DNA of 64,000 nucleotides from assembly GCA_903910445.1 (NCBI GenBank), contig CAIVZR010000034.1, forward strand, positions 1 to 64,000, given 5' to 3'. Each line of letters begins with the position of its first letter. Within the stretch, counting starts at the first letter, position 1. Position numbers and translations under genes: made by a program. Source of the stretch: an uncultured Bacteroidota bacterium. Its GTDB lineage: Bacteria > Bacteroidota > Bacteroidia > UKL13-3. The notes below the pieces were generated by a model that saw nothing but the letters and a program-made list of their open reading frames with translations, was not told where the DNA came from and did no database searches. Of the stretch, positions 54,118 to 63,929 are shown one piece after another.

Positions 54118-56547
54118 TTATTGGGTTATATTTTCTTTTAAATGATATTTACGTGCGGCCAATTCGGTGAGCCCATACGTTAATGAAATAATAGTAATAG
54201 AGCTACTCGGCATCAGTATCGCAGCAATTACAGGCGACAATACACCTTGCACTGCGAAATACAATCCGATTACATTATAGATAGCCGATACGGTAAAACT
54301 GAATAGGATAATCTTACGACCTTCCTTCGCGAATTTTAAGAAGGTATCGAGCATCGTTAATCGAGAGGCATCGATAATACAATCGGATGATGGTGTGAAG
54401 TTATTGGTGGAATCGGCAACAGCTACCCCAATAGCACTCTGCTTCAAGGCACCTGCATCGTTCAATCCATCACCTACCATCATCACTTCCAACTCATTGT
54501 TCGATTGTAACTTCCTAATATAATTAAGTTTTTCTTGTGGGCTTTGATTGAACAATACTTCACTGTCCTTACCCAACAATTCTTCTATATTATTTAACTC
54601 GGTATCGTTATCTCCAGAGATTAATGATAAGGAGTATTTCTGTTTCAACGATTCAATTAATCGGGTCACACCAAAGCGGTATTTGTTGTTGATGGTGAAC
54701 TCTCCCTGCACTGCTCCATCGATGGCAAAAATTACTTTGCTGCCTTTGCGTTCTTTGAAATACTCACCTCCAACAAATGCTGCTGAGCCTACCTTGATAT
54801 GATGTTCATTAATCCATCCTTCAATGCCTTGTCCTTCGGTTTCTTTAAAATCGGTTACGGTGATTAATTCGTTCAGATTCAAGAAATCGCTTACCAGTTT
54901 GCTTGCTGGATGCGACGAATGATGTGTAAGCGACGCAACCCATGTTTTAATTTCGGGTGTCAATACCTTTCCACTATATCGAACATTGCTTCCATCATTT
55001 TGTGTGAGGGTGCCCGTTTTATCAAGTACAATATGATTGATACGAGAGAGCTTTTCAATAATATCGGGTGAGCGCAAATAGAATTTATTCAATCCGAAAA
55101 TTCGCAATAAATTTCCATTGGTATAATTTTGAGATAGAAGCAAAGCACAAGGGCAAGCAACAATAAGTACCGTGGTGATTGCGTTCCACATCAAACGAGT
55201 TTCTCCTTGCACATACCAAAACATGCCTGCTCCAAATCCTATGGCCAATACAGCATAGGTAAAATATTTTCCTATGGTATCGTAATTGCTTTTACGTACT
55301 ACTTCTTTTTTATTGAATATGGGGTTGTTCCAAAGGTTGGTTAAATAACTTTGTGATACTTCTTTCACCACCACCAATTCAAGTAATCCATCCAGTTGCT
55401 TACCACCTGCATAAATCATCTCTCCAATCTGAATTTTCACTGGTAAGCTTTCACCACTTACAAAGCTATAATCAATCTCTGCATTTCCTTTCGAAAGGAT
55501 GGCGTCAACAGGGATAATTTCATTGGCGTGAATTTGAATCACGTCGTTAATCTTTACATTCGAAATCTCAGTTGGCTTAATCACCCCATCTTTCACCACA
55601 TTGAGAGCAATAGGGAAGAACGATTTATAATCGCGATCGAAAGAGATGGTTTGATAAGTGCGCGATTGTAACCAGCGACCAACCAGCATGAAAAACACAA
55701 TACCACTTAAACTATCCAGGTAACCATTGCCACTACCTGCGGTGATCTCATAAACACTTCTGGTGAATGTGATAACTAATGCTAAGGCTACTGGCAAATC
55801 GATATTGAGGTATTTATTTTTTAATCCAGCCCATGCAGAAACAAAAAACTCTGATGCCGAATAAAACAAAACCGGCAGAGAAAGCAAGATGCTTAATACC
55901 TTGAAGAACAGACTGATTTGCGATTCAATAGCGTAGGAGCTTGATAGATAATCGGCAAAGCTCATCATCATGATATTGCCAAAGCAAAATCCTGCCAATC
56001 CAATTTTATACCAGCGGGTACGGTCGATACGATGTGCATGACCTGATGAAATTTCATTTAAGCTCAGATGAGGCTCATATCCAATGCGAGTAAGTGTTTC
56101 AACAACGCCTCTGAGGGTGGTTTTTCCCTCATCGAAAACGATGAATACTTCCTTTTTAGGGAAATTAACGGTTGCACTTGTCACGCCTTCATTCAATGTA
56201 TGCAGATTCTCGAGCAGCCATAAGCAACTACTGCAGTGAATTTGAGGAAGGTATAATGTTATCTGTGTTTGTTTACCATTGGTAAACTGTATGAGTTTTT
56301 TACGGATATCAGGATTGTCAAGAAACTGGAATTTATCTTTTCTAATTTCTATTTTCTGAGCCAACCCGGGTCGGTCGTTCAAGTTATAATAAGTGCAAAG
56401 GTCGTTCTCATTGAGAATTTCGTAAACCGATTTACAACCATTGCAGCAAAAGTCTTTTTCCGCAAAATTTACCCGACCATTGACGCATTCGTCGCCACAG
56501 TGGTAACATACGGTTTTGTTATCGAGGTTAATTTTTGTGGTACTCAT
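54118..56547 (-). CDS. ccoI: CcoI/FixI copper-transporting P1B-type ATPase
   Basis: The 809-residue protein has an N-terminal Cys-rich zinc-ribbon-like part (C14, C17, C21, CCNGC 34-38) and an HMA-like domain with CSSC (105-108). Eight membrane helices include the CPC motif in VACPCALLLS. The P-type core has DKTGTLT, HHSSHPASK, SGDND and MVGDGLNDAGAL. It exports Cu(I) to supply CcoN. The ATG is 3 bases after the uspA stop, showing tight coupling. Confidence 0.94.
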   Translation of the reverse strand: MSTTKINLDNKTVCYHCGDECVNGRVNFAEKDFCCNGCKSVYEILNENDLCTYYNLNDRPGLAQKIEIRKDKFQFLDNPDIRKKLIQFTNGKQTQITLYLPQIHCSSCLWLLENLHTLNEGVTSATVNFPKKEVFIVFDEGKTTLRGVVETLTRIGYEPHLSLNEISSGHAHRIDRTRWYKIGLAGFCFGNIMMMSFADYLSSSYAIESQISLFFKVLSILLSLPVLFYSASEFFVSAWAGLKNKYLNIDLPVALALVITFTRSVYEITAGSGNGYLDSLSGIVFFMLVGRWLQSRTYQTISFDRDYKSFFPIALNVVKDGVIKPTEISNVKINDVIQIHANEIIPVDAILSKGNAEIDYSFVSGESLPVKIQIGEMIYAGGKQLDGLLELVVVKEVSQSYLTNLWNNPIFNKKEVVRKSNYDTIGKYFTYAVLAIGFGAGMFWYVQGETRLMWNAITTVLIVACPCALLLSQNYTNGNLLRIFGLNKFYLRSPDIIEKLSRINHIVLDKTGTLTQNDGSNVRYSGKVLTPEIKTWVASLTHHSSHPASKLVSDFLNLNELITVTDFKETEGQGIEGWINEHHIKVGSAAFVGGEYFKERKGSKVIFAIDGAVQGEFTINNKYRFGVTRLIESLKQKYSLSLISGDNDTELNNIEELLGKDSEVLFNQSPQEKLNYIRKLQSNNELEVMMVGDGLNDAGALKQSAIGVAVADSTNNFTPSSDCIIDASRLTMLDTFLKFAKEGRKIILFSFTVSAIYNVIGLYFAVQGVLSPVIAAILMPSSSITIISLTYGLTELAARKYHLKENITQ

Positions 56548-56550
56548 CGA

Positions 56551-56994
56551 TTAGTTTTTTTTAATAATCATTACCGGACAAGTTGCTTCTCTTAATACAG
56601 ATTCAGAAACACTACCCATTAACAATCTACCCAACCCTTTTCTTCCATGCGATCCAATAACCATCAAATCATAAACTCCTGCGTGTTGCGCTTTTAATAT
56701 CGCATCGGCAGGGTCATCATCCACTTCTACAGCGAATGTAATCTTTAATTCAGGATACTTTTTCCCCAAATCACTCACACGGGTAATTAAGGCGTCTTCG
56801 GCAACTTGAGTTACCACTTCCAAATCAACATTAGAATAGGTAAATCCACTTGGATCAACGATATATGGGAGTTGTATGACGTTTAATAAAACAATCTGCG
56901 TCTCAGAATCAGCAAGTCTCAGCGCATAATTCAAGGCTTCGTCAGCATATTCTGAGAAGTCGTACGGGCATAAAATTCTTTTAATCTGTATCAT
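56551..56994 (-). CDS. Universal stress protein (UspA family)
   Basis: The 147-residue cytoplasmic protein has the Usp fold: IKRILCPYDFSEYADEAL at the N-terminus and the ATP-binding G-2x-G-9x-G-S motif in IGSHGRKGLGRLLMGSVSESVLR. It is located between rrf2 and ccoI in the oxidase cluster, suggesting a role in microaerobic or energy stress. It lies 41 bases after the rrf2 stop. Confidence 0.92.
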   Translation of the reverse strand: MIQIKRILCPYDFSEYADEALNYALRLADSETQIVLLNVIQLPYIVDPSGFTYSNVDLEVVTQVAEDALITRVSDLGKKYPELKITFAVEVDDDPADAILKAQHAGVYDLMVIGSHGRKGLGRLLMGSVSESVLREATCPVMIIKKN

Positions 56995-57035
56995 GATGAT
57001 CTTGTTAGCGTGTTCTTGTTGTTTAGGTGGCTATC

Positions 57036-57470
57036 TTATTTGTTCTTTAAAAAGTATTTTCCTGAATCGAGTTTCTCATTAAAATCGGCAATGGTATTGT
57101 TTTCAATCATTTTAATGAGGTTCTTTTTTATTTCCTTGTATTCAAAATGAACAGGGCAAGGGTTCTTCTCCGAACAGGCTTTTAAACCCAAGGCACAATC
57201 TGTATAAATCTTCTCTCCATCAATGGCTTTAACAATATCAGAAATAGAACTTTTCAGATCCTCCTTATCCATGTAAAACCCACCGTGAGGACCCTTTACT
57301 GAATGAACCAACTTTCGTCGACTCAAATCCTGCATAATTTTAGCAATGAAATGCTCCGGGGAATCAATTCCCTTGGCTATTTCCTTGACGCCCACTCGGG
57401 CCTCATCCTTTGATTTCTGTGCAACAAAAATCATGGCTTTGATTGCGTATTCACACGATTTTGAAAACAT
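57036..57470 (-). CDS. Rrf2-family transcriptional regulator
   Basis: 144 residues with a winged helix-turn-helix (MFSKSCEYAIKAMIFVAQ, GVKEIAKGIDSPEHFIAKIM). Three cysteines C92, C99 and C105 (spacing 6 and 5) lie in the sensor loop, as in Fe-S-binding Rrf2 proteins such as IscR, NsrR and RsrR. It heads the cbb3 cluster and probably senses oxygen, NO or iron status. The exact cluster type cannot be told. The ATG is 20 bases after a TATTTTTG minus-7 box. Confidence 0.9.
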   Translation of the reverse strand: MFSKSCEYAIKAMIFVAQKSKDEARVGVKEIAKGIDSPEHFIAKIMQDLSRRKLVHSVKGPHGGFYMDKEDLKSSISDIVKAIDGEKIYTDCALGLKACSEKNPCPVHFEYKEIKKNLIKMIENNTIADFNEKLDSGKYFLKNK

Positions 57471-57489
57471 ATGTAGTTAATTATGGAAG

Positions 57490-57497
57490 CAAAAATA
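57490..57497 (-). promoter_or_regulatory. Minus-7 element of the rrf2-cbb3 cluster (TATTTTTG)
   Basis: On the minus strand TATTTTTG fits TAnnTTTG and stands 19 bases before the rrf2 ATG. It is the only strong promoter box found ahead of the ten-gene cluster. Confidence 0.5.
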
Positions 57498-57629
57498 ATA
57501 GAATAATTGAAAATTAAAAGAGTTTATTATCTTTTATTATTTAGTGTGTATAATTATCTTCAAAATTCGATAAAAATGGGTTCAAAAAACACCCTTGAGG
57601 TTCTTTAATTACAGGGCTTTAGCTCAAAT

Positions 57630-57647
57630 AACTGATCTTCGTCAGTT
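57630..57647. promoter_or_regulatory. Palindromic operator candidate AACTGA-N6-TCAGTT
   Basis: AACTGATCTTCGTCAGTT has perfect 6-base arms with a 6-base centre. The size and half-site style fit a Crp/Fnr-family dimer site. It stands 160 bases upstream of rrf2 and 375 upstream of clpC. Binding protein and target gene are inferred. Confidence 0.4.
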
Positions 57648-58021
57648 TTTGATTTTCTCGAAAAATTGTGACTAATATTTACGGTTAATATTGTCTTAAT
57701 ATGGGATTTCTTGAGTGCGTATTTCAATTCGATAATTCGACTCATTATTATCAGTTTAATCGGGAAAAGATAAACGAAAAATTGATTTTAGATCCTTCAA
57801 TTGGAATTGTTTCAAAAGGTTCGTTTCTGTCAATTCGTGTTGAAAAGGGTTAGAATGTCATTCTCGAAATCCTTAATTTTTAAATGGATAAGCCATTATG
57901 TCCAATATTTAACTTTTCCACGATATTTGTGTATTTAAGTTAACCTAAAACTTAAACCATTATCATACATTTGAAAACTTACGAAACACGAATTATCAAA
58001 TAATCAATTAATCGTATAAAT

Positions 58022-60565
58022 ATGGATGCAAAATTTTCTCCTCGGGTTCGCGAGGTTATGAGTCTGGCTAAAGAAGAAGCCGTGCGAATGGGCAACAGCC
58101 AGATTGGCCCTGAGCATTTTGTGATGGGGTTACTTCGTGAAGGTCAGGGATCTGCGATACGAACACTAAGAGCTTTAGATGTGAATCTGGCGCAATTGAA
58201 GCGTATCATCGAAGATACTGCTCGCAACTATGCAGGCAACGGTATTTCTAATGTAAATAATATTCCACTTAATAAAGCCGCGGAGAAAGCATTGAAGGTT
58301 ACTTACCTCGAAGCGCGTTCTTATGCTGCCGATGTTATTGGAACCGACCATTTAATGTTGGCCATTCTGCGTGATGAATTCAATACCGCTTCACAAATTC
58401 TTTCTCAATTCAATATCGATTATAACAAATTCAAAGATGAATTAGAGAACCCCAATACAGGAGAAATTCGTGATGAATTGCCTCCCATGGGTGGTGATGA
58501 TGATGATATGCCTCCTCCACGTGAAGAACGTCGCCCCAATGACCCAGGTAAAACAGCAGGTACCAAATCGAAGACACCGGTGCTCGATAATTTTGGTCGC
58601 GACTTAACCAAACTTGCCGAAGATGGTAAGCTCGATCCTATTGTTGGCCGTGAAAAAGAAATTGAACGGGTATCACAAATTCTCTCCCGTAGAAAGAAAA
58701 ATAATCCGGTACTCATTGGTGAGCCAGGTGTTGGTAAAACTGCCATTGCCGAAGGCTTAGCACTTCGTATCATTCAAAAGAAAGTATCACGTACTTTATT
58801 TAATAAACGCATCGTAATGCTCGACTTAGCCTCTTTGGTTGCGGGCACAAAATACCGTGGTCAGTTTGAAGAGCGTATGAAAGCAGTAATGCAAGAGTTA
58901 GAAAAAAGTCCTGACGTGATTGTGTTCATCGACGAAATCCATACCCTCGTAGGTGCCGGTGGTGCCAGTGGTTCGCTCGATGCATCCAATATGTTCAAGC
59001 CTGCTTTAGCTCGTGGAGAAATCCAATGTATTGGTGCTACAACTTTAAACGAATACCGTCAGTATATTGAAAAAGATGGTGCCTTGGAACGTCGCTTCCA
59101 GCAAGTTATTATCAATGCTGCTTCGCCTGCCGAAAGTATTGAGATACTTCATAATATTAAAGATAAATACGAAGAGCATCACAATGTAACCTATACCGAT
59201 GCTGCCATTGAAGCTTGTGTAAACCTGAGTGTGCGTTATCTCACCGACCGTCATCTGCCCGATAAAGCAATTGATGTATTAGATGAAGTAGGAGCAAGGG
59301 TGCATATCAGCAATATTCATGTACCTCAAAATATCATGGACTTGGAAAAGCAAGTGGAAGATATTAAGGTAGAGAAAAATAAAGTGGTGAAAAGCCAGCG
59401 CTACGAAGAGGCAGCGCAATTGCGCGATCGTGAGAAAAACATGATTGAACAATTGGAAAATGCAAAACGCGATTGGGAAGAAGAAACGAAAGCCAACCGT
59501 TATAAAGTTACCGAAGATGAGGTGGCCGATGTAATGGCAATGATGACCGGTATCCCCGTGAAACGTATTTCACAAGGAGAAGGTACCAAGCTATTGAGCA
59601 TGGCCGATGATATGAAGTTGAAAGTGATTGGTCAGGAAGATGCCGTGAAGAAATTGGCCAAAGCCATTCAACGTAATCGCGCCGGATTGAAAGATCCGAA
59701 TAAACCGATTGGATCCTTCATTTTCTTAGGGCCAACAGGTGTTGGTAAAACTGAAATGAGCAAGGTACTCAGCGAGTATCTCTTCGATAGCAAGGATTCC
59801 TTGATTCGTATTGATATGAGTGAGTACATGGAGAAATTCGCTGTAAGCCGTTTAGTAGGAGCGCCTCCTGGATATATAGGATATGAAGAAGGCGGACAAC
59901 TCACCGAAAAGGTACGTCGTAAACCCTATTCCGTAATTCTATTGGATGAGATTGAAAAAGCTCATCCAGAAGTATTTAATATTTTATTGCAAGTGCTTGA
60001 TGAAGGATTCCTTACCGATAGCATGGGTCGTAAGATCGATTTTCGAAATACCATCATCATCATGACCAGTAATATTGGATCCCGTCAGATTAAAGATTTC
60101 GGTCAAGGTGTGGGATTTAGTACCCAAACCCGTCAGGAAAATCAGGATAGAGATACCAAGACCATTATTGAAAGTGCATTGAAGAAATTCTTCAGTCCAG
60201 AGTTTTTGAATCGTGTGGATGATGTGATTGTGTTTAAATCGCTCGATAAAGAAAGCATCGTCAAAATTTTGGATTTATCGATTGATAAAATGCTAAGCCG
60301 TATTGACAAGATGGGTATCAAAATTAAATTGAGCGATACCGCAAAAGATTTCCTAGCAACAAAAGGATTCGATCCTGAATTTGGAGCTCGCCCCTTGGGA
60401 CGTGCCATTCAAAAATACTTGGAAGATCCTATTGCAGAAGAAATTTTGAAAGCTGGAATCAACGAAGGCGATATGGTAGATGTAGATTTAGAAGAAGGCG
60501 CCGAAGAGTTGAAAATCAAACTTAAAAAAGCCCGCAAGAAAAAAGAAGATGTGGGAGAAGCATAA
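58022..60565 (+). CDS. clpC: ClpC-type AAA+ protease chaperone
   Basis: 847 residues. The Clp_N repeats (1-145) are followed by AAA+ module 1 with Walker A GEPGVGKT and a UvrB/C-like middle segment ([20 protein letters not shown]). AAA+ module 2 has Walker [13 protein letters not shown], then a C-terminal ClpB-D2-small domain. The UvrB-type middle region separates ClpC from ClpB and ClpA. It unfolds proteins for ClpP. It is a single gene with a terminator 21 bases after the stop. Confidence 0.96.
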   Translation: MDAKFSPRVREVMSLAKEEAVRMGNSQIGPEHFVMGLLREGQGSAIRTLRALDVNLAQLKRIIEDTARNYAGNGISNVNNIPLNKAAEKALKVTYLEARSYAADVIGTDHLMLAILRDEFNTASQILSQFNIDYNKFKDELENPNTGEIRDELPPMGGDDDDMPPPREERRPNDPGKTAGTKSKTPVLDNFGRDLTKLAEDGKLDPIVGREKEIERVSQILSRRKKNNPVLIGEPGVGKTAIAEGLALRIIQKKVSRTLFNKRIVMLDLASLVAGTKYRGQFEERMKAVMQELEKSPDVIVFIDEIHTLVGAGGASGSLDASNMFKPALARGEIQCIGATTLNEYRQYIEKDGALERRFQQVIINAASPAESIEILHNIKDKYEEHHNVTYTDAAIEACVNLSVRYLTDRHLPDKAIDVLDEVGARVHISNIHVPQNIMDLEKQVEDIKVEKNKVVKSQRYEEAAQLRDREKNMIEQLENAKRDWEEETKANRYKVTEDEVADVMAMMTGIPVKRISQGEGTKLLSMADDMKLKVIGQEDAVKKLAKAIQRNRAGLKDPNKPIGSFIFLGPTGVGKTEMSKVLSEYLFDSKDSLIRIDMSEYMEKFAVSRLVGAPPGYIGYEEGGQLTEKVRRKPYSVILLDEIEKAHPEVFNILLQVLDEGFLTDSMGRKIDFRNTIIIMTSNIGSRQIKDFGQGVGFSTQTRQENQDRDTKTIIESALKKFFSPEFLNRVDDVIVFKSLDKESIVKILDLSIDKMLSRIDKMGIKIKLSDTAKDFLATKGFDPEFGARPLGRAIQKYLEDPIAEEILKAGINEGDMVDVDLEEGAEELKIKLKKARKKKEDVGEA

Positions 60566-60586
60566 AAAGTAATCAGCCTAAATATA

Positions 60587-60617
60587 AACGCCAGCCTCTT
60601 GTGTTGGCGTTTTTTTT
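60587..60617 (+). terminator. Terminator of clpC
   Basis: The arms AACGCCAGC / GTTGGCGTT (one G-U pair) with a 7-base loop are followed by a run of T. Confidence 0.9.
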
Positions 60618-60742
60618 GAACCTTATCTAAAATGGTGGCTTTATGATTCTCACAACCATCATTCATTTTCATTTATTACGAGAACAAAATCACACTATTA
60701 AAATATCCATCAAATCATTAAAAGTTAAATTATATATATATC

Positions 60743-61009
60743 ATGAACAGAGTTGAAGCCATCCTTACTATTGACACCGACAACCTGCCGGCAAATTTTG
60801 AAGAGATCATTAAACATGAGCAAGAAGTGGTTGCCCAATGGAAGGCAGAAGGAATTTTAGAGCATTTATTTTTACGACAAGGCAGAAACGGCGCGGTGCT
60901 TGTGTTTAAGGGGTTGGATGAAGCGAAGGTGAAAGAATTAATGGAAACACTTCCATTATACCAATTAAAAAAGAATGTTGAATACCTAAATTTAATCAAG
61001 CAGTTTTAA
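60743..61009 (+). CDS. Small muconolactone isomerase-like dimeric barrel protein
   Basis: The 88-residue soluble protein resembles the muconolactone delta-isomerase/YciI alpha-beta barrel group (EAILTIDTDNLPANFEEII, HEQEVVAQWKAEGILEHLFL, LMETLPLYQ). No beta-ketoadipate pathway genes are adjacent, so a catabolic role is not supported. It is monocistronic, with a terminator starting 21 bases after the stop. Confidence 0.75.
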   Translation: MNRVEAILTIDTDNLPANFEEIIKHEQEVVAQWKAEGILEHLFLRQGRNGAVLVFKGLDEAKVKELMETLPLYQLKKNVEYLNLIKQF

Positions 61010-61029
61010 ATAACTTGTAAGTATTATAA

Positions 61030-61061
61030 AACGTCAGCCTATTGGTTGGCGTTTTTTTTTT
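61030..61061 (+). terminator. Terminator of the muconolactone isomerase-like gene
   Basis: The stem AACGTCAGCC / GGTTGGCGTT with loop TATT is followed by about nine T. The stem core is nearly the same as in the clpC terminator 440 bases upstream. Confidence 0.9.
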
Positions 61062-61406
61062 AATAAAAGAAGCCATCGGAACTATCATCTCTTAATTCTA
61101 TCCCCAAAAACAAAAATAAATTCACGACGAACCCAAAAAAACATTCAAGATGTATTGTAAGCCCTCGATGCTATGGAACAATAAACAGCGTGTGCTGCTG
61201 GGCGTTCATGCTTCATCTAAATGAGCTAGTGGTATTTTATTTTTCGTTTCACTGTTATAACTGATTAATGTATTCGAAGCTATCGTTTTCAAAAGAATAC
61301 AGAACTTAAGTTCACTTTTTCTTGAATGGGGCGCTATTTCAGGAAAAAAAAACTATGAAGATGTAATGTATTTTTATATACATTCGCCACTCGTCAATTT
61401 AAACTT
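61062..61406. other. Intergenic region without genes
   Basis: About 345 bases, AT-rich with a short GC-richer patch near 61180-61215. No coding frame or structured element was recognised apart from the promoter box at 61379-61386. Confidence 0.5.
61379..61386 (+). promoter_or_regulatory. Minus-7 element of the epimerase-like gene (TACATTCG)
   Basis: TACATTCG fits the TTCG variant and lies 20 bases before the ATG at 61407. Confidence 0.4.
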
Positions 61407-62396
61407 ATGATAAAGATATTCGTTTCAGGTCCTGATGGACTGTTGGGCAGCAATGTCGTTAGAGAATTGTTGCATCGTGGTTATTCTGTGGTAGCCATGG
61501 TATTGAAAGGCCGACGTCCGGTAACGCTCGAAGGATTGGCCTTGGAGGTGGTGTATGGCGACATCACTGAGCTAAATGATGTGGTTACATTATCTGCAGG
61601 TTGTGATTGTTTTATTCATATAGCTGCCATAACCGATATGTGGCCCACTTTGGGAAATCACTATTTTAAAGTGAATCTAGAAGGAACAAAGAATGCTATC
61701 GAAGCTTCATTGAGAAACAATATTAAGCGTTTCATCCATGTTGGAAGTGCCAGTTCTTTTGGATATGGAACAATTGAAAATCCTGGTGACGAAACATCAC
61801 CATATAAATTAGCACCGTATAAATTAGATTATTTGGAGAGCAAAAAGGCAGGACAAGAGGCCGTACTAGAGGCAGTAAGAACTCGAAACTTACCTGCAAT
61901 AATAGTTTGCCCCACATTTATGATTGGGCCATTCGACACCAAACCAAGTTCGGGCGCGATGGTGATTGCAATAGCAAAAAATAAATTACCAGCAAACACC
62001 AACGGGGGTAAAAATTGGGTACCTGCGAAGGATGTGGCTTTTGCTATTTGCAATGCTATAGACCGGGGAAGAATTGGTGAAAGTTATATTTTGGGAGGTG
62101 AAAATCTGCCTTTCAAAGAGGCTGTGGGGCGCATTGCAATCGCACTTGGGCAAGAAAAATATCCAAAAATTATAATGCCCGATATGTTAATTAAAGCATT
62201 GGGTTGGATAAATGAAAAAGTGTCGCAGATTAACGGCAACCCCCCAAAACTATCCTATCCTTTGGCGATCATCGCTTGTGAGGGGCATTACTTTAATCCA
62301 GCCAAAGCCATCCTTGAATTAGGTCTACCTCAAACTCCAATTGAAGAGGCTGTTTTGGAACTAAAACAATGGTTTGAAGAAAATGGTTACTTGTAG
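61407..62396 (+). CDS. NAD(P)-dependent epimerase/dihydroflavonol reductase-like protein
   Basis: 329-residue extended SDR protein. The Rossmann motif GPDGLLGSNV lies near residues 8-17 and the NAD-ribose region at GDITELND. The active-site Ser and YxxxK are in VGSASSFGYG and DYLESKKAGQ. A C-terminal substrate domain follows (NLPFKEAVGRI). The substrate is unknown. The last 10 bases overlap the convergent SDR gene. Confidence 0.85.
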   Translation: MIKIFVSGPDGLLGSNVVRELLHRGYSVVAMVLKGRRPVTLEGLALEVVYGDITELNDVVTLSAGCDCFIHIAAITDMWPTLGNHYFKVNLEGTKNAIEASLRNNIKRFIHVGSASSFGYGTIENPGDETSPYKLAPYKLDYLESKKAGQEAVLEAVRTRNLPAIIVCPTFMIGPFDTKPSSGAMVIAIAKNKLPANTNGGKNWVPAKDVAFAICNAIDRGRIGESYILGGENLPFKEAVGRIAIALGQEKYPKIIMPDMLIKALGWINEKVSQINGNPPKLSYPLAIIACEGHYFNPAKAILELGLPQTPIEEAVLELKQWFEENGYL

Positions 62397-63205
62397 AGTT
62401 TGTTGATTCTCTTTTGGCTTCGCAACAACAAAAATTCGAACAAACCAGGGGTATATCGGATGAGAAAATAGAATGCCTTTCCGGCTAGCCCAATAATGGT
62501 TTGTTTTTTCTTTGAAGAAATATTGGACGCGATTTTTACAGCCACCTGATCGATTGTTTCAGTGAGTATTCCTTCCTTTCTATGTGCTAGTAGCACTGGT
62601 TTTCCATCTGATCCAATTGCGGTTTTGCCTTCATTAATTTGTGTGATTCCAACATACACCAAACCAATATGAATCTTATCATGATGATGCTCCGCCCTTA
62701 AAGCTTGGGCAAATGCGGTTAGCGACATTTTCGCTGCACTATAAATAGATAAAAAAGGCAATCCACGTAAACCCGCCAAACTGGAAATGAAAATAATACT
62801 ACCTTTGGATTCCTTGATATGTGGCAATGCCACTTGGGTAAGCAAAATAGGAGCAATGGCATTCACATTAAAAATACTTGAAATTACACCAGGAGTTATT
62901 GTGGCAATAGCACCGCGCATACCAACCCCGGCATTATTTACAAGGATGTCTATTTTCCCAAAATGTCGAATCGCAGCGTCGATGAGTTTGGTGCAATCAG
63001 CTGCTAAGGTAACATCACCTTCACAAGCAATTACATTGTAGCCAAGAGCTTGCAATTCCAAACAGGAATCTGCAAGCTTTTCAGCATTTCGCGCATTCAT
63101 TACGATTTTCGCTTTCTGGCTGCCTAAAAGCTGTGCAAGCGATTTCCCAATGCCCATGGAAGATCCAGTGATCACAACAACTTTTTCGTTAAAGAAGTTC
63201 TTCAT
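62387..63205 (-). CDS. Classical short-chain dehydrogenase/reductase
   Basis: 272 residues. The NAD(P) motif TGSSMGIG (about 14-21), NNAG (NAGVGMRGA), Ser in IIFISSLAGL and YSAAK (catalytic Tyr/Lys) are all present, so it should be active. The C-terminal hydrophobic stretch (IGLAGKAFYFLIRY...) may attach to membranes. The substrate is unknown. Its ATG overlaps the upstream CPBP frame by 4 bases, suggesting one transcript. Confidence 0.9.
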   Translation of the reverse strand: MKNFFNEKVVVITGSSMGIGKSLAQLLGSQKAKIVMNARNAEKLADSCLELQALGYNVIACEGDVTLAADCTKLIDAAIRHFGKIDILVNNAGVGMRGAIATITPGVISSIFNVNAIAPILLTQVALPHIKESKGSIIFISSLAGLRGLPFLSIYSAAKMSLTAFAQALRAEHHHDKIHIGLVYVGITQINEGKTAIGSDGKPVLLAHRKEGILTETIDQVAVKIASNISSKKKQTIIGLAGKAFYFLIRYTPGLFEFLLLRSQKRINKLYK

Positions 63206-63929
63206 AAATATTTCATTTTAGAATTATGATGCACCGAAAAGTAGTCGTTAGTCAGTGCCAAAATTAAATGCGTAATAAAAGCTACAGCAATACTACCAGT
63301 TGAGATGGTTACAAAGCAAAGTAGCAATCCATAGGGAAAGGTGCCAATAGTTTCAGACAGTCCTTTTGCAATATGTGTTGCTGAATAAAAGGAAAGATTA
63401 ATGGCTACTGCTGGCCAGAATCCGAACGAATAGTTACAAACCACAAGAAGTAAGCCTCTATACATTAGTTCGTAGGAAAATAAGTAAGTAGCCCATGCCA
63501 AAGAATAATGGAAATATTTCGTTTAGACCATTCCATTAGCCGCATCTGTGGGTACATATTTAAGTTGAATGGATTTTTAGAAACGAAATAAACGAAATAA
63601 TTAATCACAAAAATCAAGGTGCCTATAATTCCGATATAAATCAACGATTCCTGCACGTTTCCAAGTTTTAGTCCCAATCGTCCAAGCGTATAGTCAGAGA
63701 TACTTAACAATATTATTCCAGGAATGAAACCCATAAACACTGCATCGGTAAGCTTTTGGAAAACAACATATCGAACCCAAGCTTTTTCTTCTGTGAATTT
63801 GGCAAAGAAAAGGGCTTTTATTTTTTCACTCATTGCCAAAAACCAATAGGTAGTGAAGCCAATCGATACATCGATTATTGTTACAACGGCATTCGTATAT
63901 TCCGGTTTCCAATCATAAAATTTATTCAT
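63202..63929 (-). pseudogene. CPBP-type intramembrane protease split by a frameshift
   Basis: Two overlapping frames make one protein. The 5' part (63929-63465) gives membrane segments up to NISIILW and then runs into a stop after HGLLTYFPTN. The 3' part (from about 63501) continues with AWATYLFSYELMYRGLLL, the CPBP/Abi motif 1 (ExxxR), and SFYSATHIAKG, motif 2 His. The C-terminal helix is THLILALTND. Addition of one base near 63498-63503 joins both parts into a continuous family member of about 240 residues. It is a recent frameshift, sequencing error or phase variant. Confidence 0.75.

Larger units (their letters stand above)
57471..58021. other. Divergent regulatory region between rrf2 and clpC
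   Basis: 551 bases without a gene between the cbb3 cluster and clpC. It contains the rrf2 minus-7 box (57497-57490) and an 18-base operator-like palindrome (57630-57647). A near-consensus GATATTTG lies at 57922-57929, which may serve clpC. The rest is AT-rich with no further structure recognised. Confidence 0.55.

Noticed and set aside
60743-61009. Aromatic catabolic muconolactone isomerase
   Set aside because: No beta-ketoadipate pathway genes are nearby, and the small fold is shared by unrelated proteins; only a fold-level name is justified.
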